Assembly: GCF_014483895.1 (NCBI RefSeq)
Contig: NZ_CP059987.1
Span: 992,001-1,056,000 of the forward strand
Reading direction: 5' to 3'
Length of the DNA stretch: 64,000 nt
DNA from: Protaetiibacter sp. SSC-01
GTDB lineage: Bacteria > Actinomycetota > Actinomycetes > Actinomycetales > Microbacteriaceae
Below are positions 39,810 to 47,394 of this stretch, piece after piece (positions within the stretch are counted from its first letter, which is position 1; each line of letters opens with the position of its first letter). Under the pieces are notes generated by a model, which did no database searches, had not been told where the DNA came from, and saw only the letters and a program-made list of their open reading frames with translations. Position numbers and translations under genes: made by a program.

Positions 39810-40013
39810 TCAGGCCGGCGAGATGTTCGACGCCTGCGGGCCCTTCGGGCCGGGCACGGTCTCGAACTCGACGCGCTGGCCGTCCTCGAGGTTCTTGTAG
39901 CCGGAGCCGGCGATCGCCGAGTGGTGGGCGAAGAGGTCGGCGGTGCCGTCGTCGGGGGCGATGAAGCCGTATCCCTTTTCGGCGTTGAACCACTTCACGG
40001 TTCCGGTGGTCAT
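39810..40013 (-). CDS. cspA: cold-shock protein, CspA family
   Basis: 67 residues from ATG 40013 with AAAGGAG upstream. The nucleic-acid binding motifs are present: RNP1 as [10 protein letters not shown] and RNP2 as DLFAHHSAI. It starts [13 protein letters not shown], a standard CspA N-terminus. It binds single-stranded RNA/DNA and acts as an RNA chaperone. The upstream leader to the desaturase stop is 121 bases and contains a short hairpin (CCACCC-TG-GGGTGG at 40051-40064); no clear promoter. Confidence 0.95.
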   Translation of the reverse strand: MTTGTVKWFNAEKGYGFIAPDDGTADLFAHHSAIAGSGYKNLEDGQRVEFETVPGPKGPQASNISPA

Positions 40014-40134
40014 GGTGTTCTCCTTTGTATTCGTTGTCATCCGCCGAAGCCCCACCCTGGGGTGGTGCGACGCTCCGAAGGAGGCGGCGGACGCATCCGG
40101 TCGGCTCGCAGCCGTGCCGGACGTCTGTGGGGCC

Positions 40135-41289
40135 TCAGGCTCGCCGGTACTGGGCGAGCATGTGGCAGGTGAAGGGGTCGAGCGCGGCGCGGCCGACCTC
40201 GTGCATGTGTCGGACGACCGCGACGTTGGCGCGGGCGAAGCTCATCTCGGTGTAGGGGAGCTCGTGGGTCGCGCAGAACTCGCGCACGATCTCACGAGCC
40301 TTCGCGAGGTAGGGGCGGGGCATGTTCGGGAAGAGGTGGTGCTCGACCTGGTAGTTGAGTCCGCCGAGGGCCGCCGACGCCCAGAACCCCCCCGAGATGT
40401 TGCGCGAGGTGCGCACCTGCTTCGTGAAGAAGTCGAGCTTCTGCTCGGCAGGGATGATCGGCATGCCCGTGTGGTTCACCGCGAACGCTGCGCCCATGTA
40501 GACGCCGAACACGGCCATCTGCACGCCGATGAAGGCGAAGGCCATGCCGAGCGGCAGCACCCAGAAGATCGCGCCGAAGTAGACGCCGAAGCGGAGGGCG
40601 AGCATCCCGAGCTCGATCCAGCGACCCTCGACCTTGCGGCGCTCGAGGAGCGAGCGGATCGAGTGGAAGTGCAGGTTGAGGCCCTCGAGCAGGAGCAGGG
40701 GGTAGAACAGCCATCCCTGGCGGCGCGTGATGAAGGCGAGCAGGCCGCGCTGCGCGGCCGCCGTCTCGGGCGTGAACGCGACCACGTCGACCTCGATGTC
40801 GGGGTCCTTGCTCACGCGGTTGGGATTGGCGTGGTGGCGCGTGTGCTTCGTCATCCACCACTGGTAGCTCATACCGACGCCGAGCACCGCGACGATGCGG
40901 CCGATGCGGTCGTTGGCGGGTCCGCTCTTGAGCACCTGGCGGTGCGCGAACTCGTGGCCGATGAACGCGGCCTGCGTGAAGATGATGCCGAGGGCTCCGG
41001 CGATGAGCAGCTGGAACCAGCTGTCGCCCAGCAGGATGAAGCCTGTGATGGCCCCGCCGAGGGCGAGGAGGAGGCCGCCGCCGAGAAGGGCGTAGAACCA
41101 GCCCGCCCGGCGCAGGAGGCCCGATTCGCGAACGGTCTGGGAGACCTGGGTGAAGGTGCGGACGGGGTTGATGCTCTCGCCCGTGCGGGGACGCGTCTCA
41201 CGGATGCGGCCGACACCGGCGATGGAGGTGGAGGAGATAAGCGATTCCGTTTCCTCTTGGCAGCCCGAATGGGCCGTGGGTGAAGCCAA
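40135..41289 (-). CDS. membrane fatty acid desaturase
   Basis: 384 residues. Di-iron His boxes: [15 protein letters not shown] and [10 protein letters not shown], with membrane segments about 65-110 and 195-265. This set fits acyl-lipid/acyl-CoA desaturases of the DesA3/front-end type. It introduces a double bond in membrane fatty acids. The start is uncertain: TTG 41289 is the only initiation codon before the conserved region, and no ATG or GTG occurs in the first 45 codons. Its neighbour is a cold-shock gene on the same strand, consistent with membrane adaptation to cold. Confidence 0.88.
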   Translation of the reverse strand: MASPTAHSGCQEETESLISSTSIAGVGRIRETRPRTGESINPVRTFTQVSQTVRESGLLRRAGWFYALLGGGLLLALGGAITGFILLGDSWFQLLIAGALGIIFTQAAFIGHEFAHRQVLKSGPANDRIGRIVAVLGVGMSYQWWMTKHTRHHANPNRVSKDPDIEVDVVAFTPETAAAQRGLLAFITRRQGWLFYPLLLLEGLNLHFHSIRSLLERRKVEGRWIELGMLALRFGVYFGAIFWVLPLGMAFAFIGVQMAVFGVYMGAAFAVNHTGMPIIPAEQKLDFFTKQVRTSRNISGGFWASAALGGLNYQVEHHLFPNMPRPYLAKAREIVREFCATHELPYTEMSFARANVAVVRHMHEVGRAALDPFTCHMLAQYRRA

Positions 41290-41377
41290 GAAGCAAACCG
41301 CCTGTCGACTTACCTGACCCTACCCGACGGCATATTCCATTGCGCTGTGAGTATGCCCGGCATGTGGTGGCAATACG

Positions 41378-41407
41378 TGCACAGAAGTTGTGCATGGAAT
41401 CTATGCA
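41378..41407 (+). promoter_or_regulatory. overlapping dyads upstream of the ArsR-type gene
   Basis: TGCACA-GAAGT-TGTGCA (41378-41394) overlaps TGCAT-GGAATCT-ATGCA (41391-41407). They end 15 bases before the ATG at 41423. The pattern fits autoregulation by the winged-helix protein downstream. Confidence 0.65.
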
Positions 41408-41422
41408 TGCCAGGATCGCTCC

Positions 41423-42076
41423 ATGACCGACGACGGTACCGCCGCCCCCACCCCCTACATCGGCATGCGCCTCGACGCGCGCGCCGTGCGCGTGCTCGCG
41501 CATCCGCTGCGCTCGCGCATCCTGAGCCGCCTGCGCCTGCACGGACCCTCGACGGCGACGGAGCTCGCGGCCGAGCTCGCCACCAACACGGGGGCGACGA
41601 GCTACCACCTGCGCGCTCTCGAGTCGGTCGGCCTCGTCGCCGATACGGAGGAGGGGGTCGGCAAGCGTCGCCTCTGGCGGGCCTCGACCGACTACCACGA
41701 GTGGACCGACTCCGATTTCGCGGGCGACGAGGACACCCAGACGGCGCTCGGCTGGCTCACGCGCGACTACGTGCGACAGCTCGGCGAGCGGGCCGAACAG
41801 TGGCTCGACGTGCGCGAGACGTGGCCGGCCGAGTGGTCCGACCTGCTCGGCCTCGGCGACATGCTCGTGACCGTCACGCCCGAGCAGTTCGCGGCGCTCC
41901 TCGGCGAGCTGCGCGAGGTCGTCGAGCGCTACCGCGAGGCGGGTGCGGGCGACCCGCGGGCGCGCCGCATCCACGCCTACGCGGTCGCGCGGCCCGTCGA
42001 CCTGCGGCCCGACGATCTGCGGCCCGTCGACCCGCGGCCCGAGGCGGAGCCGGATGCCGGGGCGGGCACCGAATGA
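41423..42076 (+). CDS. ArsR-like winged-helix transcriptional regulator
   Basis: 217 residues from ATG 41423. The helix-turn-helix is clear: VRVLAHPLRSRILSRLRLHG, TATELAAELATNTGATSYHL, RALESVGLVAD. The rest is helical with a low-complexity end (DLRPDDLRPVDPRPE) made of three near-copies of a RPxD unit. It lacks the ArsR Cys metal site, so it is a metal-independent member. The stop overlaps the MFS gene start (ATGA); it probably represses this transporter. Confidence 0.87.
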   Translation: MTDDGTAAPTPYIGMRLDARAVRVLAHPLRSRILSRLRLHGPSTATELAAELATNTGATSYHLRALESVGLVADTEEGVGKRRLWRASTDYHEWTDSDFAGDEDTQTALGWLTRDYVRQLGERAEQWLDVRETWPAEWSDLLGLGDMLVTVTPEQFAALLGELREVVERYREAGAGDPRARRIHAYAVARPVDLRPDDLRPVDPRPEAEPDAGAGTE

Positions 42077-43335
42077 GCCCCCTGACCGCGCGCCAGGCCG
42101 AGCGGCGGCTCGTGCTCCTCACCGTCACGCGCTGGCTTCCCGTCGGGCTCGTCTTCGGGCTCACTGTGCTGCTGCCGCTCGAGCGCGGCGTGGGCCTCGC
42201 CGAGGTGGGCGTCATCCTCGCCGTGCAGGGCTTCGTCGTGCTCGCGCTCGAGGTGCCGACGGGCGGCTTCGCCGACACCGTCGGCAGACGCCCGGTGCTG
42301 CTCGCGGCGGGCGTGATCGCCGTCGTGTCGTCGATCGTGTTCGTGCTCGCCGAGGGGTTCTGGATGTTCGCCCTCGCGATGCTGCTGCAGGGCTTCTTCC
42401 GCGTGCTCGACTCGGGCCCGCTCGAGGCGTGGTTCGTGGACGCGGCGCACGCCGACGACCCCGCCCACCCCGTCGAGCGGGGGCTCAGCCGCGCGGGCAC
42501 GGCGCTCGGCGTCTCGATCGCGCTGGGGGCCGCGGCGGGCGGCGGGCTCGTGGCGTGGCATCCGCTCGCCGGGTGGTCGCCGCTCGTGCTGCCGTTCCTG
42601 GTGTCGACGGGCGCAATGCTCGTGCACCTCGTGCTCACGGCGGTGCTCGTGCGCGAGGACGTGCGCATCCGCACCGCGACGACCGCCGTCGGCATGCGTG
42701 ACACGGTCGTCGGCGGGTTCGCCGAGCTCGCGCGCTCGCGCGTGCTGCGCGGGCTCGTGCTCGTCGAGGTCTTCTGGGTCGTCGCGATGATCGCCTTCGA
42801 GGTCGTGACGCCCGCGCGCCTCACGGAGCTCGTCGGCACGGAGGCCGCGGCGGCCGCGCTGTTCGGCCCGGCGTCGGCGGCGGCGTGGGCGCTCTTCGCT
42901 GCGGGGTCCGCGGTGGCGGGGGTCGCATCCGCTCGTATCGGCGTCGCGGTGACGGCGATCCTCGCGCGGCTGCTCAACGGCGCGTTCGTCATCGTCATGG
43001 GGCTCGTCGCGGGACCCGTCGGGCTGCTTGCGGCCTACGGGGCGGCGTACGCGTTCCACGGCTCGGCCGGGCCCATGCACAACGCGCTGCTGCACCGTCA
43101 GGCGACCTCGAGCAACCGCGCGGTCGTGCTGTCGCTCAACTCGATGGTCGCGGGCGGCATGTCGAGCGTCGCGCTGCTCGTGCTCGGCCCCCTCGCGGAG
43201 GCGACCTCGACGTCGCTCGCCTTCGTGCTCGCGGGTGCCTTCAGCCTCCTCGGCGCCCTCTTCTACCTGCCGGCCCTCCGCGCCGAACGAGGCGGTCGTC
43301 TCAGGCCGGGCCGTGATATCCGAGACCCGAGCTGA
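42073..43335 (+). CDS. MFS transporter
   Basis: 420 residues with 12 predicted helices. The MFS loop 2-3 motif is seen as GGFADTVGRRPVLLAAG. Single N-terminal helix start (TRWLPVGLVFGLTVLLPL). Loosely similar to drug or small-molecule exporters of the major facilitator type; substrate unknown. It is translationally coupled to the ArsR-type gene. The last 35 bases overlap the convergent IclR gene. Confidence 0.88.
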   Translation: MSPLTARQAERRLVLLTVTRWLPVGLVFGLTVLLPLERGVGLAEVGVILAVQGFVVLALEVPTGGFADTVGRRPVLLAAGVIAVVSSIVFVLAEGFWMFALAMLLQGFFRVLDSGPLEAWFVDAAHADDPAHPVERGLSRAGTALGVSIALGAAAGGGLVAWHPLAGWSPLVLPFLVSTGAMLVHLVLTAVLVREDVRIRTATTAVGMRDTVVGGFAELARSRVLRGLVLVEVFWVVAMIAFEVVTPARLTELVGTEAAAAALFGPASAAAWALFAAGSAVAGVASARIGVAVTAILARLLNGAFVIVMGLVAGPVGLLAAYGAAYAFHGSAGPMHNALLHRQATSSNRAVVLSLNSMVAGGMSSVALLVLGPLAEATSTSLAFVLAGAFSLLGALFYLPALRAERGGRLRPGRDIRDPS

Positions 43336-44068
43336 TGCGGTCGGCGGTCTCGATCACGATGCGCGCGAGCTCCGCCTCTCGGGTCTCGAGGTCGATCGAC
43401 GTGCGCGGCCCCGAGATCGAGATCGCCGCGACGACCCGGCCGAGCTGGTCGAGGATCGGTGCGGCCACGGATGCGCGGCCGAGCACGAACTCCTCGACCT
43501 CGGTCGCGTAGCCTCGCCGGGCGATGACGCCGACCTCCCGCTCGAGCACGGCGGGATCCGTGATCGTGGCCTCGGTGAACGAGGCGAGCGGGAGCAGTTC
43601 GCGGCGCGCCGCCGTGCTCAGGGCGGGGAGGGTCGACTTGCCGATGCTCGTCGCGTGGATCGGCACGCGCTGCCCCATGAGCGTGTGCGACTTGGGAGAC
43701 AACCTGCCTTCGAAATGGCACAGATAGACGAGCTCGGTGCCTCGCAGCATCGCGATGTTGACGCCGAGGCCCAGCTCGGATGCGAGATTCTGCGCGATCT
43801 GCCGGCCGACGCGATGGACGGGGTTCTGGTTGATCGCGACCCCCGCGAGCGTGAGCAGTTCGGAGCCGAGGAAATAGAGCGTCGTGAGGGGGTCGCGTTC
43901 GACGAGCCCGGCGGCCTCGAGCGTCGCGAGCAGCCGTGACGCGGTCGACTGGGTGATGCCCGCAGCGCGGGCGATGTCTCCGACGCGACGGGGTTGCCCG
44001 TCGGAGAAGCACTCAAGGACGGAGACCGCCTTCTCGACGCTCTGATTCGTGCCCTTCTCGGTTGCCAT
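43301..44068 (-). CDS. IclR-family transcriptional regulator
   Basis: 255 residues from ATG 44068. N-terminal winged helix (SVEKAVSVLECFSDG, VGDIARAAGITQSTASRLL, LEAAGLVERD) and the C-terminal IclR effector-binding domain (VHRVGRQIAQNLASELG, GKSTLPALS, RRGYATEVEEFVLG, SISISGPRT-like AISISGPRT). It is divergent from the sugar ABC transporter and most likely controls that catabolic locus in response to a sugar or sugar acid. Confidence 0.92.
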   Translation of the reverse strand: MATEKGTNQSVEKAVSVLECFSDGQPRRVGDIARAAGITQSTASRLLATLEAAGLVERDPLTTLYFLGSELLTLAGVAINQNPVHRVGRQIAQNLASELGLGVNIAMLRGTELVYLCHFEGRLSPKSHTLMGQRVPIHATSIGKSTLPALSTAARRELLPLASFTEATITDPAVLEREVGVIARRGYATEVEEFVLGRASVAAPILDQLGRVVAAISISGPRTSIDLETREAELARIVIETADRISSGLGYHGPA

Positions 44069-44142
44069 CGTTGTCCTTCGTCTCGGGGAGGAACAGTCGC
44101 GGCGTGCGGGAAACGCCCGTTCATTCACATAGTGCATGAGAG

Positions 44143-44158
44143 TTGCGCGATATGGCAA
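44143..44158. promoter_or_regulatory. candidate operator TTGC-N8-GCAA between IclR and ABC genes
   Basis: TTGCGCGATATGGCAA lies between the divergent starts (44068 and 44198). A wider pair GTGCA at 44132 and TGCAC at 44164 frames it. These are the only symmetrical elements in the 129-base gap. Confidence 0.4.
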
Positions 44159-44197
44159 GCCCGTGCACCATGGCCGCACAGCAACCGAAGGACGACG

Positions 44198-45139
44198 ATG
44201 ACCTCACCCACTGCGCACTCGACGCGCGCACCCCGGCGTGGCCCGGGTGCCCCCCTGTCCGAGAGGGCGTTCCTGACGTTCCTGCTCGCTCCGGGCGTCG
44301 TGCTGCTGTGCGCGGTCGTGCTCTACCCGCTCATCCGCTCGCTGCTCTCGGCCTTCTTCGACGAGAGCCTGCTCTACCCGGGCATGGACTTCGTCGGGCT
44401 CGAGAATGTGCTCCAGGTGCTGCGAGATGACTTCGCGCGGCTCACGACGCAGACGCTCATCTTCACGATCGGCTCGACGGTCTTCCCGTTCGCGATCGGA
44501 CTCGCGCTTGCGCTCGTGCTGAACCAGCGCTTCCGCGGGCAGGCCTACCTCCGCGGTGCGTTCCTCATCCCGTGGCTCATCCCGGGCGTCGTCGTCTCGT
44601 TCCTGTGGATGTGGATCTTCGACGCGAACTACGGGGTGCTCAACGGCATCCTCATGAGCCTCGGGCTCGCCGACTCGCCCGTCGCCTGGCTCTTCCAGAC
44701 CGACACCGCGCGCGGCGCGCTCATCCTCGCCAAGACCTGGAACTCGTTCCCCTGGATCATGGTCATGCTCCTCGCAGGCCTCCAGACCGTGCCGACCGAG
44801 CTGCACGAGGCGGCCGCGATGGACGGCGCGGGCGTCGTGCGGCGCTTCTTCGCCGTCACGTGGCCGCACATCCGCGGCGTCGCGGGGCTCGTCGTGCTGC
44901 TCGAGTTCATCTGGAACTTCCAGCACTTCGACATGATCTTCGTGCTCACGGGCGGCGGCCCGGCCGGCACGACCGCGACCTACGCGACCGCGGTGTACGA
45001 CGCGGCCTTCAAGGGATACGACCTCGGGCACGCGGGTGCGCTCGGCCTCGTGTGGATGGTGCTGCTCACGATCCTCACGGTCGTCTACGTCTGGCTCTCC
45101 GAACGCGGAGAGAAGAGCGAGAAGGGAGCGGCGCGATGA
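44198..45139 (+). CDS. carbohydrate ABC transporter permease, MalF/UgpA type
   Basis: 313 residues, six helices. The permease EAA loop is seen as ELHEAAAMDGAGVVRRFFAVTWPHI. The N-terminal helix starts at about residue 25 (RAFLTFLLAPGVVLLCAVVLYP). The ATG has GAAGGACG upstream. The protein forms the channel with the MalG-type subunit next to it; the ATPase is not encoded here and is probably a shared MsiK-like subunit elsewhere. Sugar type unknown. Confidence 0.92.
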   Translation: MTSPTAHSTRAPRRGPGAPLSERAFLTFLLAPGVVLLCAVVLYPLIRSLLSAFFDESLLYPGMDFVGLENVLQVLRDDFARLTTQTLIFTIGSTVFPFAIGLALALVLNQRFRGQAYLRGAFLIPWLIPGVVVSFLWMWIFDANYGVLNGILMSLGLADSPVAWLFQTDTARGALILAKTWNSFPWIMVMLLAGLQTVPTELHEAAAMDGAGVVRRFFAVTWPHIRGVAGLVVLLEFIWNFQHFDMIFVLTGGGPAGTTATYATAVYDAAFKGYDLGHAGALGLVWMVLLTILTVVYVWLSERGEKSEKGAAR

Positions 45140-46020
45140 CCGCCCTCGACGCCCGGGCGCTCGCGAGCGCCTCGACCACGCCTCGCGGCATCCGCAGACG
45201 GGGACGCGTGCGCTGGGGCATGTGGATCACGCTCGTGATCATCGCGCTCTTCACGTTCGCGCCCATCTACTGGCTCCTCGTGACGTCGATCACGCCCGAT
45301 GCGCTCGTCTTCCGGTTCCCGCCGACGCTGTGGCCCAGCGAGATCACCCTCGACCACTACGCCGAGGTGCTCGGCAACCCCGCGATCTTCGGCTACCTCC
45401 GCAACAGCGTCATCGTCTCCGTGATCACGGCGATCCTGTCCGTCGTCGTGTCGATGTACATGGGCTACGCCTTCTCGAAGTACCGCTTCGCGGGCCGCAA
45501 GTCGCTCATGTACTTCGTACTCTCGAGCCAGATGTTCCCGCAGGCGCTCCTGCTCGTGACGCTCTATCTCGTCTTCGCGCAGTTCGGCCTGCTCAACACC
45601 TACCTCGCGCTCATCATCTCGTTCACGACGTTCACGCTGCCGCTGTGCGTATGGATGCTCAAGGGCTTCTTCGACGCGCTGCCCGACGACCTCATCGAGG
45701 CCGCACGCATCGACGGCGCGGGACCGTGGCGCATCTTCCACTCCGTGATCCTGCCGCTCGCGGCGCCCGGGCTCGTCGCCGCGGGCCTCTTCGCGTTCGT
45801 GCGCGGCTGGAACGACTTCATCTTCGCGCTGACGCTCGCCGGGCCCGACAAGCAGACGCTCCCGCCCGGTCTCGTCAACACGTTCATCAGCGAGGCGAGC
45901 ACCTCGTGGCCGGCTCTCATGGCCGCGTCGCTGCTCGTGTCGGTGCCCGTGTGCGTCGCGTTCATCATGCTTCAGCGCTTCCTCGTCGGCGGGATCACCG
46001 CCGGCGCCGTCAAGGGCTGA
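45136..46020 (+). CDS. carbohydrate ABC transporter permease, MalG type
   Basis: 294 residues from ATG 45136, overlapping the previous stop (ATGA). Six helices, EAA loop DLIEAARIDGAGPWRIFHSVILPLAAPG. N-terminal cytoplasmic part is basic (RGIRRRGRVRWG). It pairs with the MalF-type permease. Confidence 0.93.
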   Translation: MTALDARALASASTTPRGIRRRGRVRWGMWITLVIIALFTFAPIYWLLVTSITPDALVFRFPPTLWPSEITLDHYAEVLGNPAIFGYLRNSVIVSVITAILSVVVSMYMGYAFSKYRFAGRKSLMYFVLSSQMFPQALLLVTLYLVFAQFGLLNTYLALIISFTTFTLPLCVWMLKGFFDALPDDLIEAARIDGAGPWRIFHSVILPLAAPGLVAAGLFAFVRGWNDFIFALTLAGPDKQTLPPGLVNTFISEASTSWPALMAASLLVSVPVCVAFIMLQRFLVGGITAGAVKG

Positions 46021-46064
46021 GATCCCCGCACCACCCATCCCCATCACATGTTCGAAGGAGAATC

Positions 46065-47348
46065 ATGACGCTCGAACTCTCACGCCGCGACATGCTGCGG
46101 TATTCGGCGATCGGCGCCGGCGCGCTGGCGCTGTTCGGTCTCGCCGGGTGCGCCCCTGCCGGGTCGCCCGCCCCGCCGCCGACGGGCTCCACTCCGACCG
46201 ACTTCGCGTTCGGATCCTGGAGTCTCTCGGAGGACGCCGCGAAGCCGACCGTGCAGGCCGCGATGGACGCGTTCGGCTCATCGAAGAAGGTCTCGGTCTC
46301 GGGCGTGACCTACCCGTACAACGACTACCTCAACCAGCTCACCCTGCAGGTGCGCGGCGGGCAGTTCTCGGGCGCGGCTCAGCTCGACGTCGCGTGGCTG
46401 TCGGCGCTCGCGGCCCTCGGCAAGCTCAGCGACCTCTCGAGCCTCGCTCAGGGGCGCGGCTACACGAGCGCGGGCCTCGGCGCGGGACAGTACGACGGCA
46501 CGCAGTATGGCCTCCCGTGGACGATCGGCGCGATCGGCCTCGTCGCCAACCAGGAGCTCTTCGACAAGGCGGGCGCCTCGCTCACGCCCGAGACGATCGA
46601 GGAGTTCGAGGACGGCCTGCGCGCCCTCAAGGGCATCGGCGTCATCCCCTACGCCGCCTCGACGAAGGCCGCCCAGCTCAAGGACATCTTCGTGTGGATG
46701 CAGACCTTCGGCTCGCCCATCATCGAGGACGGCAAGACGACCGTCGGCGACGAGGCGTCGGTCAAGGCAGCCGAGTGGTACAAGAAGCTCTACGACGACG
46801 GCCTCATCGCCCCCGACGTGGACCGCGCCGCGGCTCGCACGCTCTTCGCGCAGGGCGCCACGGCGCTCTACGACGACGCCCCCGTCGGCAAGTCGGCCGT
46901 GCTCAACCAGTCGCCCGACTCGGGCCTCGGCGACAAGATGACCTCGATGGCGCGCCCCGTGCTCAAGAAGGGCGACACGCCGCAGCACGTGCTGTGGGGC
47001 CACCTCGTGGTCGTCGTCGACGGCGAGGGCGCGGGCACCGCGGCCGAGTTCGCGCAGTGGCTCACGAGCGACGAGAAGCAGACCGTCTCGTACTTCGAGG
47101 CGCTCGGGCTGCCGCCGACGACGGATGCGGCGCTCGCCTCCGACGCCGTGGCCGCGAACACCTACGTGAGCGACTTCACGACGCGCGTCACGGCCACCGC
47201 GAAGCCGAGCCCGCTGTGGGTCTACCCCGGCTACGCCCAGATGGAGACGGCCGTCGCCGAGCAGGTGCAGGCCGTGCTCATCGGGCAGTCGTCGGCATCC
47301 GACGCCATGAAGGCCGCGGGCTCGACCATCTCGGGCCTCATCCGCTGA
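46065..47348 (+). CDS. sugar ABC transporter substrate-binding lipoprotein
   Basis: 427 residues with ribosome binding site GAAGGAG. The N-terminus has a twin-arginine-like SRRDMLRYS motif, a hydrophobic stretch and a lipobox LAGC, so it is a membrane-anchored lipoprotein possibly sent by the Tat route. The mature part follows the cluster-B sugar-binding fold (NDYLNQLTLQVRGG, YGLPWTIGAIGLVANQELFD, APVGKSAVLNQ-like). It delivers a sugar or oligosaccharide to the two permeases just upstream. Confidence 0.92.
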   Translation: MTLELSRRDMLRYSAIGAGALALFGLAGCAPAGSPAPPPTGSTPTDFAFGSWSLSEDAAKPTVQAAMDAFGSSKKVSVSGVTYPYNDYLNQLTLQVRGGQFSGAAQLDVAWLSALAALGKLSDLSSLAQGRGYTSAGLGAGQYDGTQYGLPWTIGAIGLVANQELFDKAGASLTPETIEEFEDGLRALKGIGVIPYAASTKAAQLKDIFVWMQTFGSPIIEDGKTTVGDEASVKAAEWYKKLYDDGLIAPDVDRAAARTLFAQGATALYDDAPVGKSAVLNQSPDSGLGDKMTSMARPVLKKGDTPQHVLWGHLVVVVDGEGAGTAAEFAQWLTSDEKQTVSYFEALGLPPTTDAALASDAVAANTYVSDFTTRVTATAKPSPLWVYPGYAQMETAVAEQVQAVLIGQSSASDAMKAAGSTISGLIR

Positions 47349-47394
47349 CCCGGCCCCGCACCGACCACCCCACCCGCCGCCGACCCAGGACACC

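Noticed and set aside
40014-40134. cold-shock RNA thermosensor in the cspA leader
   Set aside because: Only a short hairpin (6 base pairs) is visible and no cold-box sequence; not enough to support.
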